A stretch of 64,000 nucleotides of DNA from Methanocella_A sp049676595 (GCF_049676595.1 NZ_CP187259.1:1674001-1738000), one strand, 5' to 3'. Counted from the first letter of the stretch, positions 1 through 9,210 are shown. Made by a program: numbers and translations. The notes: generated from the letters alone by a model not told the origin.

Positions 1-296
1 GTATCTCGCTGCTTGGACAGTATTTTGTTCGACCGCAGCTCTATCGAGTTGTAACCGGCGATGTAGGCACCAATGATCTCCCGGATGAGATTGTCTCCGT
101 CTTTACCCTCGATAAAGATCATCTTTGTCTGGTGAACTTCAGGGGCATTTTTCGTCCGGATCGCCAGCGAACCATCGGTCTGTGGTATCAGGCTGACTTC
201 GTCGCCTCCCTTGAGGTTGACTTTTGTGGCCCATGACTTGGGTAGCGACACGATCAGTGTCGTGCCTCCCGTGATCTGCACCTTCCGTGTCTCCAT
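1..296 (-). CDS. PhoU-type regulator with N-terminal AbrB domain (partial)
   Basis: The C-terminal part lies beyond the left edge; about 98 codons are visible. The start is ATG at 296; an in-frame TGA four codons upstream excludes an earlier start. The N-terminus (METRKVQITGGTTLIVSLPK) is a SpoVT/AbrB-type swapped-hairpin DNA-binding domain, followed by a region resembling the start of a PhoU helical domain. Archaeal proteins of this architecture are annotated as phosphate-uptake or general transcription regulators. Function is inferred from the family; the PhoU helices themselves are outside the window. Confidence 0.75.
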   Translation of the reverse strand, partial: METRKVQITGGTTLIVSLPKSWATKVNLKGGDEVSLIPQTDGSLAIRTKNAPEVHQTKMIFIEGKDGDNLIREIIGAYIAGYNSIELRSNKILSKQRD

Positions 297-469
297 ATTC
301 TCTCTCATAGTTCACCTGTCGCCTGCCTATATCTATATGCAATCTACGTAGGATATATAGGTATATATAAACTATATATAGAATAAATACTTTTGTGGTG
401 CTGAAATTATCCCCAAACCTGATATCTACGAAAGTTAGATAATCATGGTCACCTGATACGGTGTTGAAC
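297..469. promoter_or_regulatory. Divergent promoter region between PhoU-like gene and rlmE
   Basis: About 170 bp separate two divergent starts. The segment 345-395 is very AT-rich with overlapping TATA-like runs (for example TATATATAAAC near 361-371) that could serve either strand. No operator palindrome stands out. Confidence 0.45.
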
Positions 470-1246
470 ATGCCAGCAAAAAAGAGAGATTACTATTACA
501 ATAAAGCCAAGCAGATGGGCTACCGCTCCAGGGCGTCGTTCAAGCTGCAATTCATCAACAAGAAGCATCACCTCATCAAGAACGGGGACACAGTAGTGGA
601 CCTCGGGGCGGCTCCGGGCGGATGGCTGCAGGTGGCGAAAGAACTCAACGGCGGCGGCACAGTGATCGGCGTCGACCTCCAGCGGATCGAGCCTATCGAA
701 GGGGTCGAGACGATCAAGGGTGACATGACAGCCCCGGAGACTCAGGCAAAGATCTTTGAGCTGGTCGACGAAGTAGACACAGTGATCTGCGATGCGGCGC
801 CTAACCTGTCCGGCAACTGGGCCCTCGATCACGCCCGGTCTATCGATCTGGCTACTGTCGCGCTCGAGGTGGCGACCAGGCTGCTCAAAAATGGCGGCCA
901 CTTCGTAGTCAAAGTATTCCAGGGCGACCTGTACGACGGCTACGTGAAAAAGGTCGAAAAGCACTTTTCCTATGCCACGACGTACAAATCCCAGGCTTCC
1001 CGTGAGCAGAGCGCCGAGATCTACGTGATCGGCAAGGGCTTCCTGACTACCAGCCTGCGCAAAGGCAACGTGGTCGACGTCACCATCGATGCCATGGGGA
1101 AGACCGGCGATGGTATTGCCCACGTCGACGACTTCGTAGTATTCGTCAAAGGCGGCAACGTCGGCGATAAGCTAAAGGTGAAGATCCGGGACGTCAAGCC
1201 GTCCTTCGCCTTCGGGGACATTGTAGAAAAAGAAAAATCGCCCTGA
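470..1246 (+). CDS. rlmE: 23S rRNA (uridine-2'-O-)-methyltransferase RlmE/FtsJ with TRAM domain
   Basis: SAM-dependent 2'-O-methylation of 23S rRNA uridine. The protein is 258 aa from ATG 470. A GTG at 461 is also possible, but family members begin with an AKKRD.YY..AK motif, which favours 470. Visible: the SAM motif DLGAAPGGW near residue 45 and the FtsJ K-D-K-E tetrad (K in ASFKL, D in CDAAPN, K in VVKVFQG, E in SAEIYVIG). A C-terminal TRAM-like RNA-binding domain (about 198-258) is appended, as in other euryarchaeal RlmE proteins. The neighbouring dedA gene is convergent, with a gap of only 5 bp. Confidence 0.93.
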   Translation: MPAKKRDYYYNKAKQMGYRSRASFKLQFINKKHHLIKNGDTVVDLGAAPGGWLQVAKELNGGGTVIGVDLQRIEPIEGVETIKGDMTAPETQAKIFELVDEVDTVICDAAPNLSGNWALDHARSIDLATVALEVATRLLKNGGHFVVKVFQGDLYDGYVKKVEKHFSYATTYKSQASREQSAEIYVIGKGFLTTSLRKGNVVDVTIDAMGKTGDGIAHVDDFVVFVKGGNVGDKLKVKIRDVKPSFAFGDIVEKEKSP

Positions 1247-1251
1247 GCTTT

Positions 1252-1902
1252 TTACTTTGATCTGATGCCCCGGGCTTCCTTCTGGGCTGCGCTGATCTTC
1301 TTGAACTTGAGGGCCTTATAGCCCAGGTAACCGAGGAAGACGAGGACGCACAGCCCGGTGAGGATGTCGACGTAGATCCAGTACTCCTCCAGCAGGCCCC
1401 AGTTTTCGCCTAGCAGGACCCCCGCATAGGCCAGGGCAAAGCACCAGGGGACCGAGCCGACGAACGTAGCTATGGTGAAGTTCTTAAAGTCCATCCGGGC
1501 TATGCCCGCCGGCAAAGAGATAAACGTCTTGAAAATGGGCAGAAGGCGCGATATGAAGATCACCATCGCCCCGTACTTCTCGAACCAGTTGTGGGCCACG
1601 TCCATCTCATGCTTCGTGACAAAGAAGTACTTGCCGTACTTTTCCAGCAGCGGCCGGCCCCCATAGTAGCCGATCGCATAGGAGAGCACGGCTCCGATCA
1701 AGCTGCCGACGCTGCCCGCCATACCCACCCAGAAGAAGTCCAGCCTGCCCTGCTGGGCGGCGAACCCGGCGAACGGCATGACAATTTCGCTCGGTACCGG
1801 CATGCAAGCACTCTCCAGCGTCATCAGGAAAACGATTCCGGGGTAGCCGAAAGTGCAGATTAAATCAACTATGTACTTGCTGAGGAATTCAAAGAGGACC
1901 AA
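1252..1902 (-). CDS. DedA family membrane protein
   Basis: SNARE-associated/DedA (VTT) family integral membrane protein of the lipid-scrambling, membrane-homeostasis type. Visible: the characteristic ESACMPVPSEIVMPFAGF segment, the glycine-rich GAVLSYAIGYYGGRPLLEKYGK segment, the FISRLLPIFKTFISLPAG signature and several hydrophobic helices. The open frame reaches ATG 1986, but a TATA box at 1930-1941 puts the transcription start near 1910. TTG at 1902 is therefore the better start (216 aa). The precise substrate is unknown. Confidence 0.85.
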   Translation of the reverse strand: MVLFEFLSKYIVDLICTFGYPGIVFLMTLESACMPVPSEIVMPFAGFAAQQGRLDFFWVGMAGSVGSLIGAVLSYAIGYYGGRPLLEKYGKYFFVTKHEMDVAHNWFEKYGAMVIFISRLLPIFKTFISLPAGIARMDFKNFTIATFVGSVPWCFALAYAGVLLGENWGLLEEYWIYVDILTGLCVLVFLGYLGYKALKFKKISAAQKEARGIRSK

Positions 1903-1929
1903 GCGAACACCACATCTTTTATTTATCTC

Positions 1930-1941
1930 TTTATATTTATA
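1930..1941 (-). promoter_or_regulatory. TATA box for dedA-family gene
   Basis: Read on the minus strand this is TATAAATATAAA, about 28-39 bp upstream of the TTG at 1902. It implies a very short leader and argues against translation from ATG 1986, which would lie upstream of the promoter. Confidence 0.55.
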
Positions 1942-2088
1942 CCATGCTGTCACGATTGTGAAGCTACACGGTAGTGGGCGCAACACGTTTTAATATTTTT
2001 TCCTGCCTGCCAGCCGGCCACCAATACTTTTATGTCATAACGCTAATAGAATAATGCATCTCCTTACAGGCGAAAGTGGGTTTTACCG

Positions 2089-3030
2089 ATGTTCTCGATC
2101 AATGAAAACGTGACTGGCTATGTAGATGAGTTGTTGAACAGAGAAGAAGAGCTGAACGTCAAGTCGCACTTCCTCGAAAACCAGTCTACCGTGATCGACT
2201 GCGGCGTCAACACGATCGGCAGCATAGGCGCAGGTATGCTATACGCCAATATTGCCATGGGCGGCCTGGGCCGGGTATCCATGGTCCCGGGCATCATCGA
2301 CGGGCTCTACCTGCAGTTCTCCCAGGTCTGGATCGACAGGCCTGCCATTGCCTGCCTCGGCTCCCAGAAGCCGGCCTGGAAAATGAAGGCGGAAGGGTTC
2401 GCCGGCACCGCGTTCGGCCCCGCCCGGGCTAGCGCCCAGAAACCCAAAGCCCTGTACCAGGCGATCAATTATTCGGACGATGCCGAAACCGCCATCATCA
2501 ACATCGAGGCCACCGCCCTGCCCACGGAAAAAGAAATCGACAACATCGCCAAACAGTGCTCTACCGACCCCGAGTGCGTCGTGGCGCTGGTAGCCCCGCC
2601 CGGCTCTGTGGTCGGCACCTTCATGACCAGCACCAGGGCAGTCGAATGGGTCATGAACCGCCTGTTCCAGCTCGGCTATAACACCAGCGACGTTACCTCC
2701 GCATCAGGAGTAGTGCCGGTCGCACCTCTCTGTGCTAACGATCAGGAGTGCATGGGCTCTGCCCTTGACGCCATCGCTTACTACGGCATGGTTTCGCTGT
2801 ACGTAAAAGGTGCAAACGACATGTTCAAGTCGGCAACAGCCGACGCGTCGAAAGTGTACGGCAAGAGCTTCAAGGCCCTCCTCAAAGACGCCCAGGGCGA
2901 CTACTCCAAAGTCGACCCCGCCATGTTCGGCCCCGCCCGCCTCATGGTCAACGGCCTCGACGGGTCTTTAAAAACCTATGGCCGGCTCGATCCTTCGATG
3001 CTCCTCACGTCCTTCGGGCTGAAAGCTTAA
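2089..3030 (+). CDS. mch: Methenyltetrahydromethanopterin cyclohydrolase
   Basis: Catalyses reversible hydrolysis of N5,N10-methenyl-H4MPT to N5-formyl-H4MPT, a step of the C1 pathway of methanogenesis (EC 3.5.4.27); cytoplasmic. The protein is 313 aa, the usual family length. The N-terminal block (ENQSTVIDCGVNTIGSIGAG) and the central AINYSDDAETAIINIEA and GVVPVAPLCANDQECMGSALDAI segments are typical of Mch. It appears to be monocistronic: a divergent gene lies upstream and a repeat array follows immediately. This is the strongest single marker that the organism is a methanogen or close relative. Confidence 0.97.
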   Translation: MFSINENVTGYVDELLNREEELNVKSHFLENQSTVIDCGVNTIGSIGAGMLYANIAMGGLGRVSMVPGIIDGLYLQFSQVWIDRPAIACLGSQKPAWKMKAEGFAGTAFGPARASAQKPKALYQAINYSDDAETAIINIEATALPTEKEIDNIAKQCSTDPECVVALVAPPGSVVGTFMTSTRAVEWVMNRLFQLGYNTSDVTSASGVVPVAPLCANDQECMGSALDAIAYYGMVSLYVKGANDMFKSATADASKVYGKSFKALLKDAQGDYSKVDPAMFGPARLMVNGLDGSLKTYGRLDPSMLLTSFGLKA

Positions 3031-3052
3031 CACCACTACCGCTATCTTTTTA

Positions 3053-3640
3053 CCACGGCGGCACGGCTCCTTATTCCGGCAACTGGAAATCAAATGTTTG
3101 AACCACGGCGGCACAGCGACACAGAGACAAGGCGATCTGCTACAACAGGATGGTAACCGAAACCACGGCGGCACAGCGACACAGCGACAAATGCGATGTC
3201 ATAGCAGGGTACTCCTTTTTAAGTCCACGGCGACACTGAGACAGCCCATTAACTAAAAACGGTTTACTTGCCAGGTGTTTCAGTATATCATGATCACAAA
3301 GCCGGTAAACGACTTTTTATAGTGCTTCCTGGTTTGTCCGGTATTGTAACAATGGAAGGATTGTCTCCGTGCAGTCAGCCGCTGTGCCGCCGTGGATCAA
3401 TAAAAAAATGGGGCCTTAATATTCGGGTACGGATTGTTGCCGTGTCGCCGTGCCGCCGTGGTGTAAATAACCATCCTGCCATCGTTTCCCGCATTGTCTC
3501 CGTGTCGCCGTGCCGCTGTGGTTAGAACCTTTAGTTTCCAGTAATCCGGTGAAGAGCCGTGCCGCCGTGGTTATTATTAACAATCCGGCTTGTCGTGAGT
3601 CGCTCTGTCTTGGTGTCGCTGTGCCGCCGTGGTTCAATTT
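3053..3640. repeat. Family A repeat array (GC-rich CCACGGCGGCAC motifs, opposed halves)
   Basis: This non-coding gap between mch and the DHH gene is filled with copies of a core CCACGGCGGCAC. Often the core is followed by AGCGACACAGAGACA, or by GGCTCCTTAT and CAACTGGAAA. In 3053-3245 the core reads on the plus strand (about four copies). In 3365-3640 it reads on the minus strand as GTGCCGCCGTGG (about five copies). Spacing is irregular, so this is not a CRISPR array. The same family recurs at 37335-38310. Short open frames here are by-products of the repeats. Confidence 0.8.
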
Positions 3641-3666
3641 ACCATTCTATTTTCCTGTATGTACTG

Positions 3667-4635
3667 TCACAGTGCTGTGGTGGTTTTTTCAGTAATTGCC
3701 CGGCCTATGGCCGCATCTAAGTCGGCGAGAAAGTCATTAAGCCTGTGCTCCGGTATCCTGCCCCCTCCGGCCTGGGGGTGGCCGCCGCCGTGGCCGCCGA
3801 ATTTGACGGCCGAGTCGTTGAGCAGCCGGTTCAGGTCGATATCGTTTTCCGCCCTGACGCTGATGTCGTAAGCGTGCCTGTTTTCCCGGAACTCCGCAGA
3901 TACTCCGACGCGTGTGTTACCATAGATGCGGGCGTAGATGGCTGCTTTAGATATAAATCCGGCCGCATCTACGACATATGACAGGTTGTTCAGTTTGATG
4001 ACTCCCTGCGCTACCCGGGCCCGGAGCTCTTCTTCGAGTCTTGAAGCTGTGACTGCTTTTTTAACCAGGCCGTTCATGTTGGACGGTATTATATTTTTCG
4101 AGAGGCCGAACACCAGGTCGCGTTTGCTGTCGAAGTTCTTCCGGTCCATCTCGATGCCCTGGGAGAGCGTGCCCGACTGGTAGTACAGGCTTCGCTTATC
4201 CCACCGGGCCACCAGTTCCTTCGCAAGCGGCGTATTGTCCCGGAAGTCGGCGATCGCCCCGTACATGGCCACCCTGCTCATGTCCGGGTTGAGCTTATCC
4301 TTGAAGTGCCAGTAGGTGAGCAACGAGCCACAGGCATTCTGATCGTGGACGAGCCACGGCGCGCTGAAGTCATCGGGCAGCGGGTGGTGGTCGATGTATG
4401 TCAGGTCTCGCTTTGCGGCCAGGGCGGTCATCCTCTTCCTGAGCGCTTCTGAGGTGGAGATGTTGATCGCTATATCGCAGATGATGATCTTATCGTACTG
4501 TTCTGCATCCGCAGCATCGTCGATAACCGAAACGGGATTAGTAAAGTATATGGTGGGCTCTTCGCTTGCCGCCACGGCCAGCGCCCCGCTGCAGATACCG
4601 TCGGAATCGGCGTGGGTCAGAATGAGCGTCGTCAT
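3667..4635 (-). CDS. DHH/DHHA1 family phosphoesterase
   Basis: The 322-aa protein is in the RecJ/NrnA/PPX-like superfamily of Mn2+-dependent phosphoesterases. Visible in order: motif I HADSDG near the N-terminus, an aspartate in the IIICDIAIN strand, the DHH motif (TYIDHHPLP), GAIADF, and a C-terminal DHHA1 substrate-binding motif GGHGGGHPQAGGG. Family members act on short oligonucleotides, cyclic dinucleotide products or ssDNA; the substrate here cannot be assigned. It has its own upstream region and is convergent with the family A array. Confidence 0.88.
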   Translation of the reverse strand: MTTLILTHADSDGICSGALAVAASEEPTIYFTNPVSVIDDAADAEQYDKIIICDIAINISTSEALRKRMTALAAKRDLTYIDHHPLPDDFSAPWLVHDQNACGSLLTYWHFKDKLNPDMSRVAMYGAIADFRDNTPLAKELVARWDKRSLYYQSGTLSQGIEMDRKNFDSKRDLVFGLSKNIIPSNMNGLVKKAVTASRLEEELRARVAQGVIKLNNLSYVVDAAGFISKAAIYARIYGNTRVGVSAEFRENRHAYDISVRAENDIDLNRLLNDSAVKFGGHGGGHPQAGGGRIPEHRLNDFLADLDAAIGRAITEKTTTAL

Positions 4636-4776
4636 CGTTTATCCGCGTGAAATCAGTATGTATCCAAATATCGATTACTGCATGTCTTATCGGAACAATC
4701 TTGTACATTGGAGTACACTTTTATACTACAAGCGCTGCAATATCATCTGAAATACTGATTCAGGGATGAGTCCACC

Positions 4777-5583
4777 ATGACCAATAATGAGTACGTACAC
4801 GGATACTCTGATCGAGAAAACTTTCGCCTGCATGATCAAGCTTGTACCCTCGAAGAGCTGCTGCACCACGACACCGTCTACCCGGCGGGCAGCAGGATAC
4901 TGGAGGCAGGCTGCGGAGTAGGGGCCCAGACCGTGATCCTGGCAGCAAAAAGCCCCGGTGCCAGGATTACCTCGGTAGATCTCTCGCCTGTATCGATCGA
5001 ACAGGCGAAGTCCCTGGCCGCCAGCAAGGGCATTACCAACGTAGAATTTATAACAGCCGACATCTTCGACCTGCCCTTCCCTGAAAACAGTTTTGATCAC
5101 ATCTTCCTGTGCTTCGTGCTGGAGCACCTCGATAAGCCCGATGAGGCCCTGTCTGCCCTGAAGCGGATGCTTAAGTCTGGCGGAACTCTGACCGCCATCG
5201 AGGGCGACCACGGGTCCGCCTACTTTCACCCTGCGAGCGAAGCCGCAAACAAAGCCATCCAGTGCCTGGTCAACCTGCAGCGGCAGGCCGGGGGCGACTC
5301 ACTGATAGGCAGGCGACTGTATCCGGTTCTCAGGAGCGCCGGTTTCGGCCAGGTATCTGTATCCCCGAGGATGGTCTACGTAGATTTCAGCCGCCCGCAG
5401 CTCGTCGAAGGCTTCACGAAGAAGACCTTCACCGCCATGGTCGAAGGCGTGGGCGAACAGGCGATATCAGAAGGCATGATCGACAGGGCATCCTGGGAGA
5501 AAGGCATCGCAGACCTCTACCGCACCGCCGAAGCCGACGGCGTCTTCTGCTACACGTTCTTTAAGGCTGTTGCCAGAAAGTAG
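4777..5583 (+). CDS. Class I SAM-dependent methyltransferase (UbiE/Methyltransf_11-like)
   Basis: The 268-aa protein has a Rossmann methyltransferase core: motif I ILEAGCGVGAQT (about residues 40-51), an acidic end of strand 2 in ITSVDLSP, ADIFDLPFPENSFDH, and the post-motif FVLEHLDKPDEAL. The C-terminal third is not conserved enough to suggest a substrate. A small molecule or lipid is as likely as anything else. It is a single gene, convergent with the GTPase gene at a 5-bp gap. Confidence 0.85.
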   Translation: MTNNEYVHGYSDRENFRLHDQACTLEELLHHDTVYPAGSRILEAGCGVGAQTVILAAKSPGARITSVDLSPVSIEQAKSLAASKGITNVEFITADIFDLPFPENSFDHIFLCFVLEHLDKPDEALSALKRMLKSGGTLTAIEGDHGSAYFHPASEAANKAIQCLVNLQRQAGGDSLIGRRLYPVLRSAGFGQVSVSPRMVYVDFSRPQLVEGFTKKTFTAMVEGVGEQAISEGMIDRASWEKGIADLYRTAEADGVFCYTFFKAVARK

Positions 5584-5588
5584 AAAAA

Positions 5589-7157
5589 TTATAAAACTCT
5601 GCCAACGCCCTTGCTTTTGCCTTCGCGGAAGATGAACTTCTGCCCGGGCTCGACGACGTAGGGCCGGAACTTGAACCGCATCCGGGCTTTGCCGTGCTGG
5701 CCGGCCATCATGTACCCGGCGTCCAGGCCGACGACCTCGATGGCTTCACAGATGGTCTCGAGGTGGATGACTGGCTCGTACCCTATGCCGATTCTGGTCG
5801 GGTGGTTGAGGATCAGGATCTCGGCATCGAACTCCCGGGCGGCTTCCGGCTTGTTTTTAGCCAGCATCATGCCCCGGACGATCTCGTGGGGCCGAATGCC
5901 TTTGACGGCTACGCCGACGATATCTCCTGCCACGCCTTTATTAACCCTGTAGTGGTGCATCTCGATGGACTGCACCTTCACTTTAACGAATGCGCCTTCC
6001 TTGGTGGGGCCGAGGAACAGGGTCTCGTTGGGAACGACCTCGCCCTGCTTTATCGTACCGCTTAAGACTACCCCGACACCTTCCACCTGGTAGATGCGGT
6101 CGATGTACATCTGGAAAGGCTCCTTGGATAACAAGTTCCGCTTGGGCAGGCTGAAGATGAGCTGTTCCAGCAGGTCATAGCCCTCTCTGGTGACCGAGGA
6201 AGTATGCAGGATGGGTACGACGATGCCTTCAGGCGCCTTGTCCCGCACGATAAATACGTCATCAGGGGTCTTGACCCGGAAGGGGACTCTGCCTACGAGC
6301 TTTAACGAGTTGTGGATGCTGGCCTCAGTCTTCTTGATCTGCTCCGGGGTCGCCACATCGACCTTGGTGAGCGCAATGATCACGGGGAGGTCCATGGCCA
6401 GCAAAATGCCAAGGTGCTCTTTGGTGATATGGGTCACGCCATCATCTGAGGCTACGACAAGTAGCCCGTAGTCCAGCTTCTGCCCGACGATGCCCCGGAT
6501 GGTCGTGCGCAGCCAGGGCTCATGGCCTACAGTATCCACGAACGAGATGATCTTGTCCGATTCTGCGACGACGTTGGCGCTCTCTTTCTTGTTCAGCGGG
6601 TTTTTCAGGTGGATGACACTGTCTCCCTTTCTGCCGTAAACTGCGTAAGAAAGATCTGCTGACAGGCCTCTGGATATCTCGTGGGGCAGCACATCGAGAA
6701 ATATGCGGGTCCTGCCTGCTCCGTCGTCCGACTTTCCCGTGACCAGCGCGCCTACCAGCGTGCTCTTGCCGTGGTCGACGTGGCCCGCGGTGCCGATAAG
6801 GATGTGCTCTGAAGACTTTGGTGTGCTCTCCACTGTGATGAGGCCGACCAGGCCGCCATTGACCTGGTACTCTTCCCTGCCCGTGACCTTCGCTTCTATC
6901 TCCGCGGCGATGTTGTCCAGCACCAGTACAGTTTCGTCGAACTCCTCTCGGCTGATGCCCTTCATGTTGCCCGCGTCCGTCACCCCGATAACGTAAACAG
7001 CACTCCCGTTGCCCGCTATGACTCTGTGCTTCATCTGGCAGGCCAGCGTCTCCATGCGCCTGGAGTTCAGGTGAGTCTCCCGGTTCAGAAACTCCTTGAA
7101 CTCGATGTTGTCTGTCTCTCCTGCTGAGATCAGGGCCTCCAGTTCGAGCTTGTTCAT
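5589..7157 (-). CDS. GTPBP1-like translational GTPase
   Basis: The 522-aa protein is in the EF-Tu/eEF1A superfamily, GTPBP1/GTPBP2 branch. An N-terminal extension of about 115 residues precedes the G domain. The G motifs are visible: G1 GTAGHVDHGKSTL, G3 DTVGHEPW and G4 TKVD. After the G domain come EF-Tu domain-2 and domain-3 like beta barrels (QVEGVGVVLSGTIKQG; HPTRIGIGYEPVIHLETI). Related GTPases act on ribosomes or RNA surveillance; the specific archaeal role is not settled. The promoter lies at 7199-7206, shared in a divergent region with the downstream MBL gene. Confidence 0.88.
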   Translation of the reverse strand: MNKLELEALISAGETDNIEFKEFLNRETHLNSRRMETLACQMKHRVIAGNGSAVYVIGVTDAGNMKGISREEFDETVLVLDNIAAEIEAKVTGREEYQVNGGLVGLITVESTPKSSEHILIGTAGHVDHGKSTLVGALVTGKSDDGAGRTRIFLDVLPHEISRGLSADLSYAVYGRKGDSVIHLKNPLNKKESANVVAESDKIISFVDTVGHEPWLRTTIRGIVGQKLDYGLLVVASDDGVTHITKEHLGILLAMDLPVIIALTKVDVATPEQIKKTEASIHNSLKLVGRVPFRVKTPDDVFIVRDKAPEGIVVPILHTSSVTREGYDLLEQLIFSLPKRNLLSKEPFQMYIDRIYQVEGVGVVLSGTIKQGEVVPNETLFLGPTKEGAFVKVKVQSIEMHHYRVNKGVAGDIVGVAVKGIRPHEIVRGMMLAKNKPEAAREFDAEILILNHPTRIGIGYEPVIHLETICEAIEVVGLDAGYMMAGQHGKARMRFKFRPYVVEPGQKFIFREGKSKGVGRVL

Positions 7158-7198
7158 ATTAAAAGTTGTTTAAATGTCCTGCCAATATAATCTTTGTG

Positions 7199-7293
7199 TA
7201 TATAAATACAATAAAGACTCCGTGCCCGTAGCGATCACAGCAACATGTCATCGCATCTTCTGAAATGAGTACCGTTACCAATATTATATATAA
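7199..7293. promoter_or_regulatory. Divergent TATA boxes (GTPase gene and MBL-rhodanese gene)
   Basis: On the minus strand TTTATATA (7206 down to 7199) lies about 45 bp before the GTPase ATG at 7157. On the plus strand an ATTATATATAAAA run near 7283-7295 lies about 30 bp before ATG 7322, predicting a very short or absent leader for that gene. Confidence 0.5.
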
Positions 7294-7321
7294 AACATAA
7301 TATTATTCTGGTGCCCATTGC

Positions 7322-8704
7322 ATGATTATCCGTATACTGAAGGCAGAAGGCCTGGCTCATAACACGTATTTCCTCGCTTCCGGGGAAGAGGCAGTAGTCA
7401 TCGATCCCCGGCGGGAGCCTGCAGACCTTCGGGAATGCCTCGACCTCGCCCGTGAAAGCGGGGCCGTTATTAGGTATATCTTCGAGACCCACCGGAACGA
7501 GGATTTTGTCCACGGTTCCCTCGAATTGCAGAAAGCGACGGGTGCTACAATTTACCATGGTGCTGGTCTGCCCTTCAAGTATGGCCAGCCATTGCAGGAT
7601 GGCGACCGTATATCCTTTGGCAAGCTTAGTCTTCTGGCACTTGAGACGCCCGGCCACACCCCGGAAAGCCTGATCTACGTGCTCTACGATCAAAAATACC
7701 CTGACGAGCCCATAGCAGCCTTCACCGGAGATGCGCTTTTCGTCAACAGTACCGGCCGTATTGACCTGCCGGGCGAGGCTGAAAAGCAGGTGAACGCAGC
7801 GAAGCTGTACGATTCCATCCATAGTAAAATACTGTCGCTGGGAGATCAGGTGGTACTCTACCCTGCCCACGGTGCCGGCTCTGTCTGCGGGTCGGGCATG
7901 GGAGACCGGGACTGGAGCACGATCGGCTACGAGAAACGGACCAACCCTCACCTGAAGCTGAGCCGGGATGAGTTCATCACGTATAAGGTCAACGAAAAGT
8001 TCGTCCGGCCGCCGTATTTCCTGAAGATGGAAGACTACAACCTCAACGGCCCGCCATCTCTGGACTCCAGATCTTCTCCGATGCCTATGGGCGTGCAGGC
8101 CTTCGATGAAGCGCTCAGGCGGAAAAACGCAGAGGTAGTGGACATCCGTCTTCCTCAGGCCTTCGGCGGCGGGCATATCCCTGGCTCGTATAATATCTGG
8201 CTGGGGGGCATGGCGCTTTTCCCCGGGTGGATGTTCGACTACAAAACCGAACTACTGCTGGTACCTTATGAGGATGAAGATGCATGGACCGCAGATCGGT
8301 TCCTCTGCAGGATCGGGTTCGATAAAGTGCCAGGATACCTGTCGGGAGGCTTCGAGAAGTGGCAGAATGCGGCCATGCCTGTGGAGTTCACCGGTCAGCT
8401 GCCGGTGGATGCGCTCAAGCCTCTGATGGATACCAGCGACATAAAGCTCGTCGATGTGCGGGAGCCGCGGGAGTGGCAGAGCGGCGTAGTGCCCGGAGCT
8501 ATCTTACGGTTCGTAGGGTACCTGAAAGCCGATCTGCCTGACGTGCCCCGGGACCGCCCTGTCGCAGTCATGTGCTCGGTCGGCCACAGGGGAAGCCTCG
8601 GCGCCAGCATCCTGCAGAAGGCCGGGTTTACTCAGGTTTACAATGTGCCTGGCGGGTTTACCGCATGGAGGGCCAAGGATTACCCGGTGAAGCCTGCCAG
8701 ATAA
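7322..8704 (+). CDS. MBL-fold hydrolase fused to two rhodanese domains
   Basis: The 460-aa protein has three modules. Residues 1-215 are a metallo-beta-lactamase fold of the persulfide dioxygenase-like group. The usual THxHADH metal motif reads ETHRNEDFVHG, a variant lacking two expected histidines, while later motifs (ETPGHTPES, TGDALF, PAHGAGS) are kept. Residues about 255-350 form a rhodanese-like domain with no cysteine in the active loop, so probably inactive. Residues about 365-458 form a rhodanese domain with a CSVGHRG active loop. A role in sulfane-sulfur handling is a family inference; the altered metal site leaves the activity uncertain. Confidence 0.85.
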   Translation: MIIRILKAEGLAHNTYFLASGEEAVVIDPRREPADLRECLDLARESGAVIRYIFETHRNEDFVHGSLELQKATGATIYHGAGLPFKYGQPLQDGDRISFGKLSLLALETPGHTPESLIYVLYDQKYPDEPIAAFTGDALFVNSTGRIDLPGEAEKQVNAAKLYDSIHSKILSLGDQVVLYPAHGAGSVCGSGMGDRDWSTIGYEKRTNPHLKLSRDEFITYKVNEKFVRPPYFLKMEDYNLNGPPSLDSRSSPMPMGVQAFDEALRRKNAEVVDIRLPQAFGGGHIPGSYNIWLGGMALFPGWMFDYKTELLLVPYEDEDAWTADRFLCRIGFDKVPGYLSGGFEKWQNAAMPVEFTGQLPVDALKPLMDTSDIKLVDVREPREWQSGVVPGAILRFVGYLKADLPDVPRDRPVAVMCSVGHRGSLGASILQKAGFTQVYNVPGGFTAWRAKDYPVKPAR

Positions 8705-8878
8705 CCTGGTCTGCCTCTCGATAACCACGTTTCAGGATACGACTTGCCCCGACATCACCGCATCAGCGGTGCTGGGACGCCCTTTTAGGGTTTTCAAGTC
8801 CTTCTGTCCACCCCTGGCTGCCAATGACGTGAGGCGAGGTTATGGCGTTATGCTGACTACTGGCAGTTGGTGTAAATT

Positions 8879-9154
8879 ATGGCCGAGAAGAAAGAGAAGA
8901 AGGGTGAAATGTCCGTTTCCGAGGCTGGTCACAAGGGCGGGGAAAAGACTGCGGCAACGCATGGAAAAGAGTTCTACCAGGAGATCGGTGAAAAAGGCGG
9001 CCACAAGGGCGGAGAGAGAACTGCAGAGACTCATGGCCACGAATTCTACCAGGAGATCGGGCACAAGGGCGGCATGAAAGGCGGCCAAAAGGGCGGCCAG
9101 CGCGTCAAGGAGCTTATCGAAGAGGGCAAGGAAGCGGAATCCAAAGAAAAGTAA
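8879..9154 (+). CDS. KGG-repeat stress-induced protein
   Basis: The 91-aa hydrophilic protein has three related repeats (EAGHKGGEKTAATHGKEFYQ; EKGGHKGGERTAETHGHEFY; HKGGMKGGQKGGQ) of the stress-induced KGG/GsiB/Con-10 type, with a charged tail. Such proteins are desiccation- or general-stress associated in bacteria and fungi and are scattered in methanogens. No membrane segment or enzyme motif is present. Start ATG 8879. It stands alone between two unrelated genes. Confidence 0.85.
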   Translation: MAEKKEKKGEMSVSEAGHKGGEKTAATHGKEFYQEIGEKGGHKGGERTAETHGHEFYQEIGHKGGMKGGQKGGQRVKELIEEGKEAESKEK

Positions 9155-9184
9155 GGCTTCGCCACAGTACTAGAATATTTGTTG

Positions 9185-9210
9185 CGGCCGGCGCGATATC
9201 CTACCGGCCG
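9185..9210. terminator. GC-rich hairpin after KGG gene
   Basis: CGGCCGG (9185-9191) and CCGGCCG (9204-9210) form a perfect 7-bp stem downstream of the KGG gene. The T-tract is weak, so its terminator role is tentative. Confidence 0.3.

Noticed and set aside
1903..1986. Extended N-terminus of the DedA protein from ATG 1986
   Set aside because: The TATA box at 1930-1941 lies within it, so this stretch would not be transcribed.
3268..3695. Small plus-strand open frames rich in cysteine and arginine
   Set aside because: They translate the family A repeat motif (CRRG, PCRR) and change with each repeat; not genes.
7235..8176. 313-aa minus-strand open frame
   Set aside because: It lies within the MBL-rhodanese gene, which has clear conserved motifs on the other strand.
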